Below are positions 1 to 9,550 of a DNA stretch of 42,832 nucleotides, piece after piece. Location of the stretch: IMG/VR virus record IMGVR_UViG_3300020411_000263, positions 1-42,832 of that record. One strand, written 5' to 3'. The number at the start of each line of letters is the position of its first letter. The stretch's first letter is position 1. The notes beneath the pieces are model-generated. The model was not told the origin of the DNA and ran no database searches. It saw only the letters and a program-made list of their open reading frames with translations. Source of the DNA: a virus. Position numbers and translations under genes: made by a program.

Positions 1-3000
1 CCATTAAATCTTTATATTTAGAATGGAATCTAGCTAAACCTGGGGTATGTTGCCAAGTTAAATCTAAAGCATTAAAGCCTGTACGAACAAATGGGAAGAA
101 AAATCTAAAACCTGTGATGTTTCCCATCGACTCTAAAGCTTTTAAATTACCACCTAATGGTTTTGTTAGTGCAGTTTCATCACCCGCAAGAGCTGCGGCT
201 CTATCTGAAACAACCCATTGATCATATGCGTCCTTTGTAAATATCTCTTTTCTAAAGTTTTCTTCTCTTCGTCTAGCTATTTCTACTACATCGTCTAAAT
301 CTACACCGTCATCTATAGCTTTTCTAGCTGCTCTCATACGCATTTCAAATCTACCGATCAAGGTTCTAGCCAATGCGTCACCTGCACCCATCGCATTTTG
401 AGAATAACGTACCCAAGGTGAGTTATTAAAGTCTAACATTGTGTTAGCTACACCATACCACATCTTTTCTGAGTCAGTACCATACATTTCTACAAATCTA
501 CCTATTTGTTTAAATTCTTGTGTACTGGTTTCAAAGTTATATTTAGCAGCATAAGACTGAGCCTTACGGTTTATACCTAGATCCCAGTTATGTTTAAACA
601 TTTTAAGACCTTCTGCGAACATATCACCCATAGCAGCAAATTGTGATGCAGCAATAACCATTTCTTTCTTATTACCATTAAGTGCAGCCCCAACATATGC
701 TTGGAAAGGACGTAATAATGCAATAAAATTAGTACCAAATATAGCTTTGATAGGAGTACGTAAACTACTTAGTACAGAATTATAAAACAAACCTTTAGCT
801 TGTATTCTAATACCAGATCTATAGTTTTGACCTTTAAATCTACCTCCCTTAGTTTGTACTTTCACCCATTGTAAAGCATCATCAAAAGTAGTAACACTAC
901 CTCCAGATAAGGCTTGTATCTCCATAAGGGTTTCTCTCTCTATATTAGTACCTTCTTTAGCTATTCTATCTAATTCTTTATAAAATTCATCATATGCTTT
1001 ATCAATTTCAGCTAATTCACCCTGTATAACCCTTCTAGCATCTTCTGGTAGAAGCTTATTTTTAAACCTTTCCAGAGTTGCTCCTGCCATATAGCTCATT
1101 TTCTTGTACTCTTTTAAGGCTAGTACAAGCGATTTGTTGGCGTGTTCCATTTGACGGACTCCAGCTGCTCCTGGGGGTAGTTCTAACGCCCCTGTAGCGT
1201 ACATAGATGCCCTTTTAGACAATGTTTGAATTAACATCTCTAAAGCAACCTTTTGCTCAGGCGTACCTGTTACAATTTTGTTGCCATTAGTCATGTATTC
1301 AATATAATCTTTCTTTCTTTTAGGGTCAAAATAGGTTAAAAATCGCTCATTTGTACCCGCTGCAATGTCCTCATTTACTCTACTAAATAGTTCTTCTGTT
1401 TTACCTAGAATAGCAGCTTGAACTTTCCTATAGTCAAACGAGTTCATTTTGTTGTCAAAAATTTCGTTCGCAATTTTCTCGGAAAATTCTTTAATGAACT
1501 TATATAATGACTCACTACCATCAGACATCCTTTCTATTTGTCTATGTATAAGTACTTGAGTACTTGTAGTACCGTCATTTAATAGTTCACCTATAAGCTG
1601 TTTAGTTTTACCACCTAAATCCTTCTTATCATCTGGTATAAAGGTTTTATCTTGCTCACCAAACATATTAGGGTTACGATCTGGAGTAGGTTTCTTAGTA
1701 GGATCACTGTTTCTTGCTGAAGTACCAGCCTCCTCAAACCAAGGATCACCAATTTTTTCTCCATTTCTTAGTGCTTGTGCTTCTAACTCTTCTTTAGTGA
1801 AACGTTTGAACCCTCCTTCACCTTCTTGAGCTCTTGCATCAAAGTCTTCCATATCACTGAGAATAAAATCATCATCATCAATGAAAGGTTCCCATCCGTT
1901 GTAGCCCTGATTTTCAAATTCTAGTGTATATTTACGCTGCATAGTATCGTAAAGTTGTCTACGATAGTTAGAAAATATACGTCTAGTCTGACTACCACCA
2001 AAACGAGATGCAATATTGGCATATATATCTTTAACAAATATACTGACTTCTTGTGCTATACGTCTAAACGTACCTACAGGTGCCATCATGTCATAGTCAA
2101 GCATGAATAGTTCAAGCTCGTCTGACATAGTTTCAGCAAAAAACTCGTCTAAATTTTTGTAACGATAATTTGAAGGTGTGTATCTACCTTTTTTAAATAG
2201 TTCTGCATCTTTACCACCTTCAGCTAAGAACTTAGCTTTACGGTTTAAAAATTCTTTATTTAATCTTTCTACATCAGTTTTAGGTAAATATCTAGATAGT
2301 GTATGCCATAATTCATGGATCATAACCCCAGTAAACTCACCTTTCTCCATTATATCTTTTTGGATTTCAATGAGTCTAGTACCAAAATTAAACCTACCTT
2401 GGACTCCTAACTTGTTAGTTATAGATAAAGACACATCGCCAAAGAATCTATCACCCAAAAGTTGTATAACTTCTTCTATAGCTTCAGCTTCTTCTGGATC
2501 TAAACCCTCTGTAGTAAATTTTCTTTGTAATCTTTTTATTAGATATTCAGCTCCTCTACTTCCTTCTAAACCTCTACCAGCTTCTATATTTGTTTGCCAA
2601 GGTTTCCTAGGAGGACGTGCACTAAAACCTCTACTGTCAAAGATTGGTAAATCTGTACTAACGTCAGATCCCGCAGAGTTCTTTAAACGGTATGGATCTA
2701 AGTCTATCTGTGATTCTGGAGTCCAATACACTCTAACTTTATGACTTCTATCACCATGTTTAGCTGTATATTCAATACCGCCATAACCTAATTCTTGTAA
2801 GTCTGCATGTACCTCATCAAGTACCTGTGTGACTTCCTCACGGGGGTATAGCTGTTGCTCTTTAACTTTTTCTATAAAGTCTGAATAACTAATACTACCT
2901 TCTGTAGGCCACGCTGATTCAAAATTATCTGCTATCGACTGAGGAAATAGTACATCTCCATCAGCTGATATCTGATCATTAAGAAGACCCAAACGTTTAA

Positions 3001-4528
3001 ATGATTCAACTTCTGGATCTAAACTATCAAATGGATATTGTTTTTCTGCATCTAAAAATTTAACAGGTTCTTTTTCTATAACTCTGTACATAACTTTTTT
3101 CTTACCACTAGCATCCATACCAATAGCAAGTCCTTCTCCTACTGATCTATCACCAGCTGCAACTGTCAAATCATCTACAGTATAAAAACCATTACCAAAT
3201 AAGTTTTCATCATTCCATCTACGAGCATCTTTTGTATAATAAGGGAAATCACCTGGAAGTCCTTTACCACTACCATGAAAGAAAAGCTCATTACCAGTAA
3301 CATCTTCTAAATTCCCTTTAGAAAAATGCACATATTGTTTACCTAGAGGTTCGTCTAGATTTCCAACGATATGATCTTCCCAAGGATCTGGAGGTATTCC
3401 ACGATTATTAAGAGCATCATCTTTTTGTAAGTCTTTACGCTGTTTATATTCCTCACGTATTTCAGTTGTAAGCCTCTTTTCTAAAGCCTTATTACCATCT
3501 ATATTTGCTTCTTCTATGCTCTTACCAGCCTTACGGGATCTGATAGCAGTCCATCTACCTTTAGCAAATGCCATTAAATAATGAGCTATAATATTTGCAC
3601 CAGCTCCAGCAAAAATAGTTTTAATTCTAGCTGTCCAAGGATTATCTTCATCTGGGTCGACAGACAAAAACTCGGATAATGGTAGCCAAGGAGCATACTC
3701 ATTTAATAAGTTAGCTAAGTTACCATAGTCAGATGATGAAGAAATAAGATCAGCTGTAGCTCCTTCTACTGCAATATTACCTAATTGACCAGCATGTTTT
3801 GGTAAAAATTTAATAAATCTTGCACCTTTTTTAGTTGTTGCAAGTTTGCTTATAATAGGGGTTTTACTCTTTACTACTCCAGAAAGTAATTTGTTACCCA
3901 GATTTCTTTGGATAACTGCTGTCTTTCGTATAGCAGTTTGAGCAGCAACATTAGCCTTAGCAGCTTTACCTATTCCTCCTGTAGTGTACAATAAGAATCC
4001 AAATTCTGATAGACCTCTTAATAAGTCACCATATCCAGATAAAGTATTAGGTTGGAATCTATCTGGTACATTTAAAATTCCAGGTTGTGCTCCACCTATA
4101 CCTAGCTTTTGTGCTTCTCTATACTCCTTAGCATTAAATGGGTTGTTACCATATTCTTGGTTCAGACCCATTATTCTATTAGCAGTAGAGGTAATTGTAT
4201 CTCCCGTAAGATCTAAAAAACTACCTACACTTTCAACAGCATCTGTTGCACCACCGTACAAAGCTTTAGCTGTTTCACTAACAAACTGTACAGGATTATT
4301 TGGTAAGAACCCCTGTGGGTTTTCAGCCTTAGCTTGTTCGTCTGCCTGTTGTTGTTGTAATAATTCTAGTTTTTGGTCGTTTTGGTACGCTTCTAATAGT
4401 CCCAAATCGTCTCTACCCATTGCGTCAATTTCGCTGGGTGTCATATCTCGAAATCTGAGGGGGTCGTTAACCGTAGCTTCCCCCTCTTCCTCAGAATTTT
4501 CAAGACGCATTAATTCATCTTCATTCAT
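1..4528 (-). CDS. Internal virion (ejection) protein, gp16-like, with ART-like and zinc-protease-like domains; 3' end outside window
   Basis: One open frame of 1509 codons runs from ATG 4528 off the left edge; I read it codon by codon over most of its length (about 1-4080) and found no stop there. Its place after the gp14- and gp15-like genes makes it the T7 gp16 counterpart, an inner-core protein ejected into the cell (T7 gp16 is about 1318 residues). I see no lytic transglycosylase signature. Residues about 400-600 look like an H-Y-E type ADP-ribosyltransferase: FFHGSG (His418), GNGFYTVDD (Tyr449), then ELGYGGIEY (Glu586) followed by a basic strand. Around 738-742 is HELWH, with NLDEFFAE (Glu795/Glu799) downstream, the spacing of a gluzincin metallopeptidase. 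The rest is rich in charged helices. The gene starts 3 nt after the gp15-like stop. The gp16 role is firm from order and size; both enzyme domains are motif-level calls. Confidence 0.85.
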   Translation of the reverse strand, partial: MNEDELMRLENSEEEGEATVNDPLRFRDMTPSEIDAMGRDDLGLLEAYQNDQKLELLQQQQADEQAKAENPQGFLPNNPVQFVSETAKALYGGATDAVESVGSFLDLTGDTITSTANRIMGLNQEYGNNPFNAKEYREAQKLGIGGAQPGILNVPDRFQPNTLSGYGDLLRGLSEFGFLLYTTGGIGKAAKANVAAQTAIRKTAVIQRNLGNKLLSGVVKSKTPIISKLATTKKGARFIKFLPKHAGQLGNIAVEGATADLISSSSDYGNLANLLNEYAPWLPLSEFLSVDPDEDNPWTARIKTIFAGAGANIIAHYLMAFAKGRWTAIRSRKAGKSIEEANIDGNKALEKRLTTEIREEYKQRKDLQKDDALNNRGIPPDPWEDHIVGNLDEPLGKQYVHFSKGNLEDVTGNELFFHGSGKGLPGDFPYYTKDARRWNDENLFGNGFYTVDDLTVAAGDRSVGEGLAIGMDASGKKKVMYRVIEKEPVKFLDAEKQYPFDSLDPEVESFKRLGLLNDQISADGDVLFPQSIADNFESAWPTEGSISYSDFIEKVKEQQLYPREEVTQVLDEVHADLQELGYGGIEYTAKHGDRSHKVRVYWTPESQIDLDPYRLKNSAGSDVSTDLPIFDSRGFSARPPRKPWQTNIEAGRGLEGSRGAEYLIKRLQRKFTTEGLDPEEAEAIEEVIQLLGDRFFGDVSLSITNKLGVQGRFNFGTRLIEIQKDIMEKGEFTGVMIHELWHTLSRYLPKTDVERLNKEFLNRKAKFLAEGGKDAELFKKGRYTPSNYRYKNLDEFFAETMSDELELFMLDYDMMAPVGTFRRIAQEVSIFVKDIYANIASRFGGSQTRRIFSNYRRQLYDTMQRKYTLEFENQGYNGWEPFIDDDDFILSDMEDFDARAQEGEGGFKRFTKEELEAQALRNGEKIGDPWFEEAGTSARNSDPTKKPTPDRNPNMFGEQDKTFIPDDKKDLGGKTKQLIGELLNDGTTSTQVLIHRQIERMSDGSESLYKFIKEFSEKIANEIFDNKMNSFDYRKVQAAILGKTEELFSRVNEDIAAGTNERFLTYFDPKRKKDYIEYMTNGNKIVTGTPEQKVALEMLIQTLSKRASMYATGALELPPGAAGVRQMEHANKSLVLALKEYKKMSYMAGATLERFKNKLLPEDARRVIQGELAEIDKAYDEFYKELDRIAKEGTNIERETLMEIQALSGGSVTTFDDALQWVKVQTKGGRFKGQNYRSGIRIQAKGLFYNSVLSSLRTPIKAIFGTNFIALLRPFQAYVGAALNGNKKEMVIAASQFAAMGDMFAEGLKMFKHNWDLGINRKAQSYAAKYNFETSTQEFKQIGRFVEMYGTDSEKMWYGVANTMLDFNNSPWVRYSQNAMGAGDALARTLIGRFEMRMRAARKAIDDGVDLDDVVEIARRREENFRKEIFTKDAYDQWVVSDRAAALAGDETALTKPLGGNLKALESMGNITGFRFFFPFVRTGFNALDLTWQHTPGLARFHSKYKDLM

Positions 4529-4531
4529 GAT

Positions 4532-7500
4532 TTATTTCCGTCCTTCCAGCTTACATGATCCCGTAGGATCCCAACTCCAATGCCATGCTTCGGTTTCTCC
4601 TTTTTTCCATCCGCTGTTCATGTCTGTTGTTGGTGTACCTGTATGTGGACATAAATTGTAATTTGTGTAATTTTCTAATAACCAAGCATAAGCTGCCTCG
4701 CCCTCTTTACCTTGAGCCCAGCTTAAATCTAATGACACACCTGCATTATGATTAGACTTACCAACTTCGGCTACATCTACTTCACTACCTGATTTTTTCT
4801 TTTTCTCTAGTAATTTTCTTTGGTCACTTAAAGTTCTATAACCATCATTTATACCAAAGCTATGACCGTTTGCTTTAGCATCTTTAAAGAACCTAAACCA
4901 ATCTTTAGATGCGTCTTTTCTAATGCGGAATGTATATTGTTTATTACGTATTAATCCTGTATTATCCCAAGCATACCCTCTAATTGGTACTAAATCTTCC
5001 TCTCTTATCTTACCTGTAAGGTCACCACCTACGTCATAGCGGTCTGAAGCAACACTTAACTTATAACTATTTAGATTTAAGTACTTCTGTGCTATCTTAA
5101 CTTTAGCAAACTCTGGTTGCTGTACTAATATACTCATGAGAGCATCATCATGGTTAGTAAATTTACCTCTTCTAAACAGTTCAGATGCCTGTCTCTTAAC
5201 TTCTTTAAACTTTTCTACACCTAAGACATCGCTTAGTGCAATATTGAGTAGACCTACTGGGACATTACCCCTACCTTCTAGTTGTTGGTAAACAATTCTT
5301 AAGTTAGTTAACTTATTTTCTAAATTTTTATGTTCAGTATATGCAGAAGTTTCACCTAAAAACTGTGGTTTACGTGTAACTATACGTTTTATTAGTCCAC
5401 TTATTGGCCCAATACCAGCAATTTCTCCTTCATAATGCTCTGGATTTACTATCCATTGTGAAGGTACTTCTTCTTTTTTAAGCTTTAATAACATATCTTG
5501 TACACCTAAGAAATCTGAAGGTATCTCTTGATTATATATTGAACCTTCTGGGTGTATATAACTTTCGTTGATGCTATAATCTACTTTAAATGAGTTACCA
5601 TTACCAAGATTAAATTTAGTAAGGAACGGTGTAAGAGCACTGGTATCTCCACTTCTATAAGCTGATAAAGCACTTTGGGTAAAATTAACGTAACCATCTT
5701 TATTCCAGTTGTTTACATCTCCTGATGCCATAAATGCAGCAACCATACGTACTCTAATATTATCGTTATTGGTTAGACCTTCTGTTGCCTTAACTGCCTT
5801 TTTAATTTTATAGTGAAGTAAAGTTTCTAATAGTTTAGGATCACCAACTATTTGTTCCCACTCTTTAGATGGTAAGCCCATTTCAGCTAAATACAAATTA
5901 GCTTCCTCTGGTCTAATAGGTAGCTGACCATCTTGAGTTACCAAACTGGATAAAATATTATAAGGAGAAATATAACCTGCTTCTACTATTACTCTATTAT
6001 AACCTTCTGTCTCTCCACTAACTAATGTTTTTCTTTGTTGAAGATCAAGTTCTAACCAGTCATCTATCCTTTTTTGTGTGTCCTTATCCCACTCCTTTAC
6101 CAGACTAGGATCTAGAAGTTTAGCTTGTTGGTTGTAAATTACCTCTGGCGGAGTGGTACCTTCCGAAAGTTGGGACATTCTATAAAAGATGGAGTGAACT
6201 CTCCCATCATTTTTAAGTTCAAAAAAAGCTCGATCATTGTCGTTAAAGAATAGTTTTGATTCAAATAAATTTGGTGATTCAAAGTTGGCATACTCGGTAG
6301 AAACCTCTTTAAGTTTGTTAGTAATTGTACCTTCAATAGTTTTAGGTGATATTAAACCTTTAGATTTGGTAGAATATATTGTGTCATCAAATCCATCACC
6401 ATCTATACTTAAATTTAAAGATGCGTCCTTTACATAACCTTCGGGAAGCTCCTTATTGACAGCGTTTTGACCTAAAAATTGATCTCGTATGTATTTTTTT
6501 GCTTGTCTTAAGCCCTCAGTTAAAGGTACATCATTTGCTTGAGAAAACTGTAAAGCAAAGGAAAATATTTGTGGCCCAATGTAATCTGTGAAAGCATCCA
6601 TTTGGGTATCTTGCTGTTCAGAACTTAACCTATCTTTGGTTGTTTTTTTAAATATACCTTCAACTTCTTCAACAAGATCTGTTGTCAGTTCTGTATGTAA
6701 GGCGTAAGCCCCAGGTGCATCTTTATAAGGATCAGTAACTATACCGTTATCAATATATTCATTAAGTACTTCTGGGTGTATTTTTTGTAAATCAATAGCA
6801 GTAATAGGTATTACAGAAATTCTTTCTTTTCCATCTGGTAAAACTGTTTTAACATTATATTTCTTCATTAAGTATTGCATACGTTGTATGCTAGTTTGTT
6901 TATCAAAAGGTTCTGTACCTTTATAATCTATTAGTTCACCATTATCGTGACTGTTAAGAATAGTTTTAGCCCAAGGTAACCCGTAATGAGTAACGTAGAG
7001 TTGGTTTAATTCTTTAGCTTTACCAATTTCATCACCAATATATTGTCTATCAATTCTTTGTAACGTTTCTTTTAAATTAAGTTTTTTACCTTCTAATTCC
7101 TGACTAGCTCTTGTGTACTGTTCTCGTAACATCCTACCGTGTATTTCATCACGGTCATAAGATGCAGACATTAACTCACTAAAAGAACTTAATTCAAATT
7201 CACCATCTTCCTTCTTACCAGATACACCTTTAATATAAAATCTTTTTTCATCTAAAAAATTCAAAATATCTAACATATCGTCTTGGTTAGATAACTCAGT
7301 ATTTTCTAAGAAAGACCCCTTACCGACTATCATATCTAAGAGTTTTTTCTTAGCATTAGCATTATAACTTCCTTCTACACCAATCATTTTCATGGTAGAT
7401 GGTAGTATATTTAAAGCATGTTGTATAGTCTCAGTTGCTGTTGCTTTACCCTGCTCTGTTTCAAGGTTCTTAAAATCAGTTTTAAACTTAACCTCCAGAT

Positions 7501-8377
7501 CTTCTATCCTTTTGTAACCTAATTCAACCTGTTCCTTTTGAAACTCTTTTTGTTGCCATAAATTTGTTCTTTCAATAACAGGTTTAATAAGATGAGTATT
7601 AACAAGATTCTGTTTAAAACCAGCTCCTTCATTTACTAGATAATAGCTCTGGACTTTAGCAACAATAGCTTTACGAACATCTAGTTTTGTTGATGGGATT
7701 TGATAATATTCACCGACTTTATACTCCTCTCCATCAACCGTAACTGTTTCGTTTTGAATATCATAATCACTACTACCAGTAAGAACACTCTCTCTAAACG
7801 CATCCCAACCAGTGGCAGCTTCCATTAGTAAACCTTTACGGTATCCTCTAGCAAAGTTACCGTTATGTTTCTTAAGGTTTAGTAATCTATATTCAGCTGT
7901 TAGATCTCTTTTTATTTCTTTCTCAAACTTCTTCTTTAAAGCTTCCGTAGTAAACTCAGTTCTTTCAACTAACTCGTTAGATTTTTTTTCTATTTCTAAC
8001 TCTTGTTGTTCATCAAGACGCATTTTATCTAATGCTTCCGAATCTCCTTGAGCTGCTAATATACCTTGATTGATACCATCTTGCATTTGAGCATCAAATA
8101 TAGGTTTAGCAATATTAGTAGCTACAGTATCAAGAAAATTATTAAATTCTTTACTAAACTTCCTGAGTTTATCTAATTCGTAAGTATCAGCTATTTCATC
8201 TAGCTTATCTCCACGCATCATTTCTTGGAGCTGTTGATTAGATGCGTTTTGAAAATTAGATACGTCTTGTCTATTGACTTTCTCTAAATTTGCAGCTAAA
8301 TCTATGTATTGTTTGGATTCATCTCTAGCTTGCCTTCCTCTGAACCCACTAGCGTTGGTGCTTCTTTGATATGCCAT
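4532..8377 (-). CDS. Internal core protein, gp15-like, with C-terminal M15 peptidase domain
   Basis: A 1281-residue protein, much longer than T7 gp15 (about 747). Most of it is charged, helical sequence without a recognisable fold, as expected for an ejected core protein. The last ~135 residues are different and match peptidase family M15 (VanY / phage endolysin type): a GYRT..SDQ segment, SNHNAGVSLDLSW giving zinc ligands His1210 and Asp1217, and ETEAWHWSW giving Glu1263 and His1266. This family cuts peptidoglycan cross-bridges or stem peptides, so the domain could open the wall during DNA entry. I chose ATG 8377, 10 nt after the gp14-like stop; a GTG at 8416 inside the preceding gene is in frame and would add 13 residues. 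The start is uncertain; the core-protein call is solid from order. Confidence 0.85.
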   Translation of the reverse strand: MAYQRSTNASGFRGRQARDESKQYIDLAANLEKVNRQDVSNFQNASNQQLQEMMRGDKLDEIADTYELDKLRKFSKEFNNFLDTVATNIAKPIFDAQMQDGINQGILAAQGDSEALDKMRLDEQQELEIEKKSNELVERTEFTTEALKKKFEKEIKRDLTAEYRLLNLKKHNGNFARGYRKGLLMEAATGWDAFRESVLTGSSDYDIQNETVTVDGEEYKVGEYYQIPSTKLDVRKAIVAKVQSYYLVNEGAGFKQNLVNTHLIKPVIERTNLWQQKEFQKEQVELGYKRIEDLEVKFKTDFKNLETEQGKATATETIQHALNILPSTMKMIGVEGSYNANAKKKLLDMIVGKGSFLENTELSNQDDMLDILNFLDEKRFYIKGVSGKKEDGEFELSSFSELMSASYDRDEIHGRMLREQYTRASQELEGKKLNLKETLQRIDRQYIGDEIGKAKELNQLYVTHYGLPWAKTILNSHDNGELIDYKGTEPFDKQTSIQRMQYLMKKYNVKTVLPDGKERISVIPITAIDLQKIHPEVLNEYIDNGIVTDPYKDAPGAYALHTELTTDLVEEVEGIFKKTTKDRLSSEQQDTQMDAFTDYIGPQIFSFALQFSQANDVPLTEGLRQAKKYIRDQFLGQNAVNKELPEGYVKDASLNLSIDGDGFDDTIYSTKSKGLISPKTIEGTITNKLKEVSTEYANFESPNLFESKLFFNDNDRAFFELKNDGRVHSIFYRMSQLSEGTTPPEVIYNQQAKLLDPSLVKEWDKDTQKRIDDWLELDLQQRKTLVSGETEGYNRVIVEAGYISPYNILSSLVTQDGQLPIRPEEANLYLAEMGLPSKEWEQIVGDPKLLETLLHYKIKKAVKATEGLTNNDNIRVRMVAAFMASGDVNNWNKDGYVNFTQSALSAYRSGDTSALTPFLTKFNLGNGNSFKVDYSINESYIHPEGSIYNQEIPSDFLGVQDMLLKLKKEEVPSQWIVNPEHYEGEIAGIGPISGLIKRIVTRKPQFLGETSAYTEHKNLENKLTNLRIVYQQLEGRGNVPVGLLNIALSDVLGVEKFKEVKRQASELFRRGKFTNHDDALMSILVQQPEFAKVKIAQKYLNLNSYKLSVASDRYDVGGDLTGKIREEDLVPIRGYAWDNTGLIRNKQYTFRIRKDASKDWFRFFKDAKANGHSFGINDGYRTLSDQRKLLEKKKKSGSEVDVAEVGKSNHNAGVSLDLSWAQGKEGEAAYAWLLENYTNYNLCPHTGTPTTDMNSGWKKGETEAWHWSWDPTGSCKLEGRK

Positions 8378-8387
8378 AGTTAATAAT

Positions 8388-9113
8388 TTATAAGTTTTGC
8401 CAGAAATCGTCACCACCTAAAGACGTACCAGTACTTATAGCAGTACTAATTCCACCAAGTAATGGCCCAAGTATAGAAGGTTTGCTTGGAGCTTCTTTCT
8501 TAATAGGTCTAATAGTTTTAAATGATGCAGATGGTGCGACAGACGCAGAGGTCGTAATAGAGTTAAGTGCTGCTGTATCAGCTGAATACTGAGACATATC
8601 TATACCGTATTTCTGTATTCCGTAGTTACGGGTTGCGTCAAAGACAGTAGCATCGAGTTGTGCTTGTTCAAAACCTAGATCACGTTCTGCCTGTTGTAAT
8701 TCCATCAACATAGATTGTCCTGAAGCCATACCACTAGCCATCACTGTACCTTGTGCTTGTATAGCTTTTGCTAAGTTAGTCTGACTGGCAAACATTTGTT
8801 CGTTCAGTTTTTCACGTAATTCTTGGTCAGCTGCAACAGTTGCTCTGTTGGCTTCAGCTTGGTTAAGTTCTTTTTGTTTGTAATATGCTGCCCTAGAAGC
8901 TGCATCGGCTTTAAGTTGAGCCTCAAATACATCTCCTTTACGTTGATCTTCATAAGCAGATATTGTAATGTCGTTTATATATTTTTGCCGAGCCATAGCG
9001 TTGCTACGGTTTACGGCATTAACTTGATTTTGGTGTTGTCTATTTTGTTCTGCAATACCTGTCACCGCCTGAGCAGCACCAAGTCCTATGCTGAAGGCTA
9101 ATACTGTACACAT
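8388..9113 (-). CDS. Internal virion protein, gp14-like
   Basis: A 241-residue protein between the gp13-like and gp15-like genes, where T7 has gp14 (196 residues), the core component that forms the outer-membrane pore at ejection. The N-terminus has a short Gly/Ala-rich hydrophobic stretch (about residues 5-20). Residues 25-150 are a long Ala/Gln/Glu-rich helix with coiled-coil character, and the tail is Ser/Pro/Gly-rich. The start at 9113 overlaps the upstream gene by 16 nt, typical of the tight coupling in this block. The assignment rests on position, size and composition rather than on a catalytic motif. Confidence 0.75.
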   Translation of the reverse strand: MCTVLAFSIGLGAAQAVTGIAEQNRQHQNQVNAVNRSNAMARQKYINDITISAYEDQRKGDVFEAQLKADAASRAAYYKQKELNQAEANRATVAADQELREKLNEQMFASQTNLAKAIQAQGTVMASGMASGQSMLMELQQAERDLGFEQAQLDATVFDATRNYGIQKYGIDMSQYSADTAALNSITTSASVAPSASFKTIRPIKKEAPSKPSILGPLLGGISTAISTGTSLGGDDFWQNL

Positions 9114-9550
9114 GGTTTAATAAATTGTATTAAGGGGACTCCATTGTAGACATGATAATTAATAAAGGTAAAACCTAAGAATTTTAATAGTTTTATGTGT
9201 GCTTCATTTCGCATATCTGCTTGGTTACATAAATAAGGATTCAGTAAACTATCAACCCAGCGTTTTGCATCTCTTGCAAATGAGTGTGGATACTCTGAGC
9301 TGGCATCAGTACACAACATCCATATTACATTGTGCGGGGTTACTCCCGCCACTCCAGCAGCCTTGCCGTTGGGAACCGTAAAATACACGGAAAATGCTGA
9401 ATTATAATAAGATTCTATAATAGCAGCCTCAGCACATAAACCAGAGGTTTCTTCTGCCTCACGTCTATCTTCATAGCGTAGGTTAAGCCCCACACTCAGA
9501 GCTAACTCTGGAGTGCAAGGCTCGATATGACAAGCGTTACCTTCGTACAT
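9098..9550 (-). CDS. T7 gp13-like protein, GNAT-like fold (DUF2833-type)
   Basis: A 150-residue protein directly after tail tubular protein B, the position of T7 gp13, a small protein needed for virion assembly. Its body ([23 protein letters not shown], then [11 protein letters not shown] and a hydrophobic [11 protein letters not shown] strand) has the strand-helix pattern of the acetyltransferase-like DUF2833 family, in which gp13 homologues are usually placed. No substrate can be inferred. It overlaps the gene before it by 14 nt and the gene after it by 16 nt, so the three are probably translated in a coupled way. Confidence 0.75.
   Translation of the reverse strand: MYEGNACHIEPCTPELALSVGLNLRYEDRREAEETSGLCAEAAIIESYYNSAFSVYFTVPNGKAAGVAGVTPHNVIWMLCTDASSEYPHSFARDAKRWVDSLLNPYLCNQADMRNEAHIKLLKFLGFTFINYHVYNGVPLIQFIKPCVQY

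Noticed and set aside
2178-2744. Plus-strand frame of 188 codons inside the gp16-like gene
   Set aside because: Ser/Leu/Pro-rich antisense shadow of a long, uninterrupted minus-strand gene; no neighbouring plus-strand genes or signals.
3984-4661. Plus-strand frame of 225 codons
   Set aside because: Lies opposite the gp16-like and gp15-like genes, with the composition of antisense shadow.
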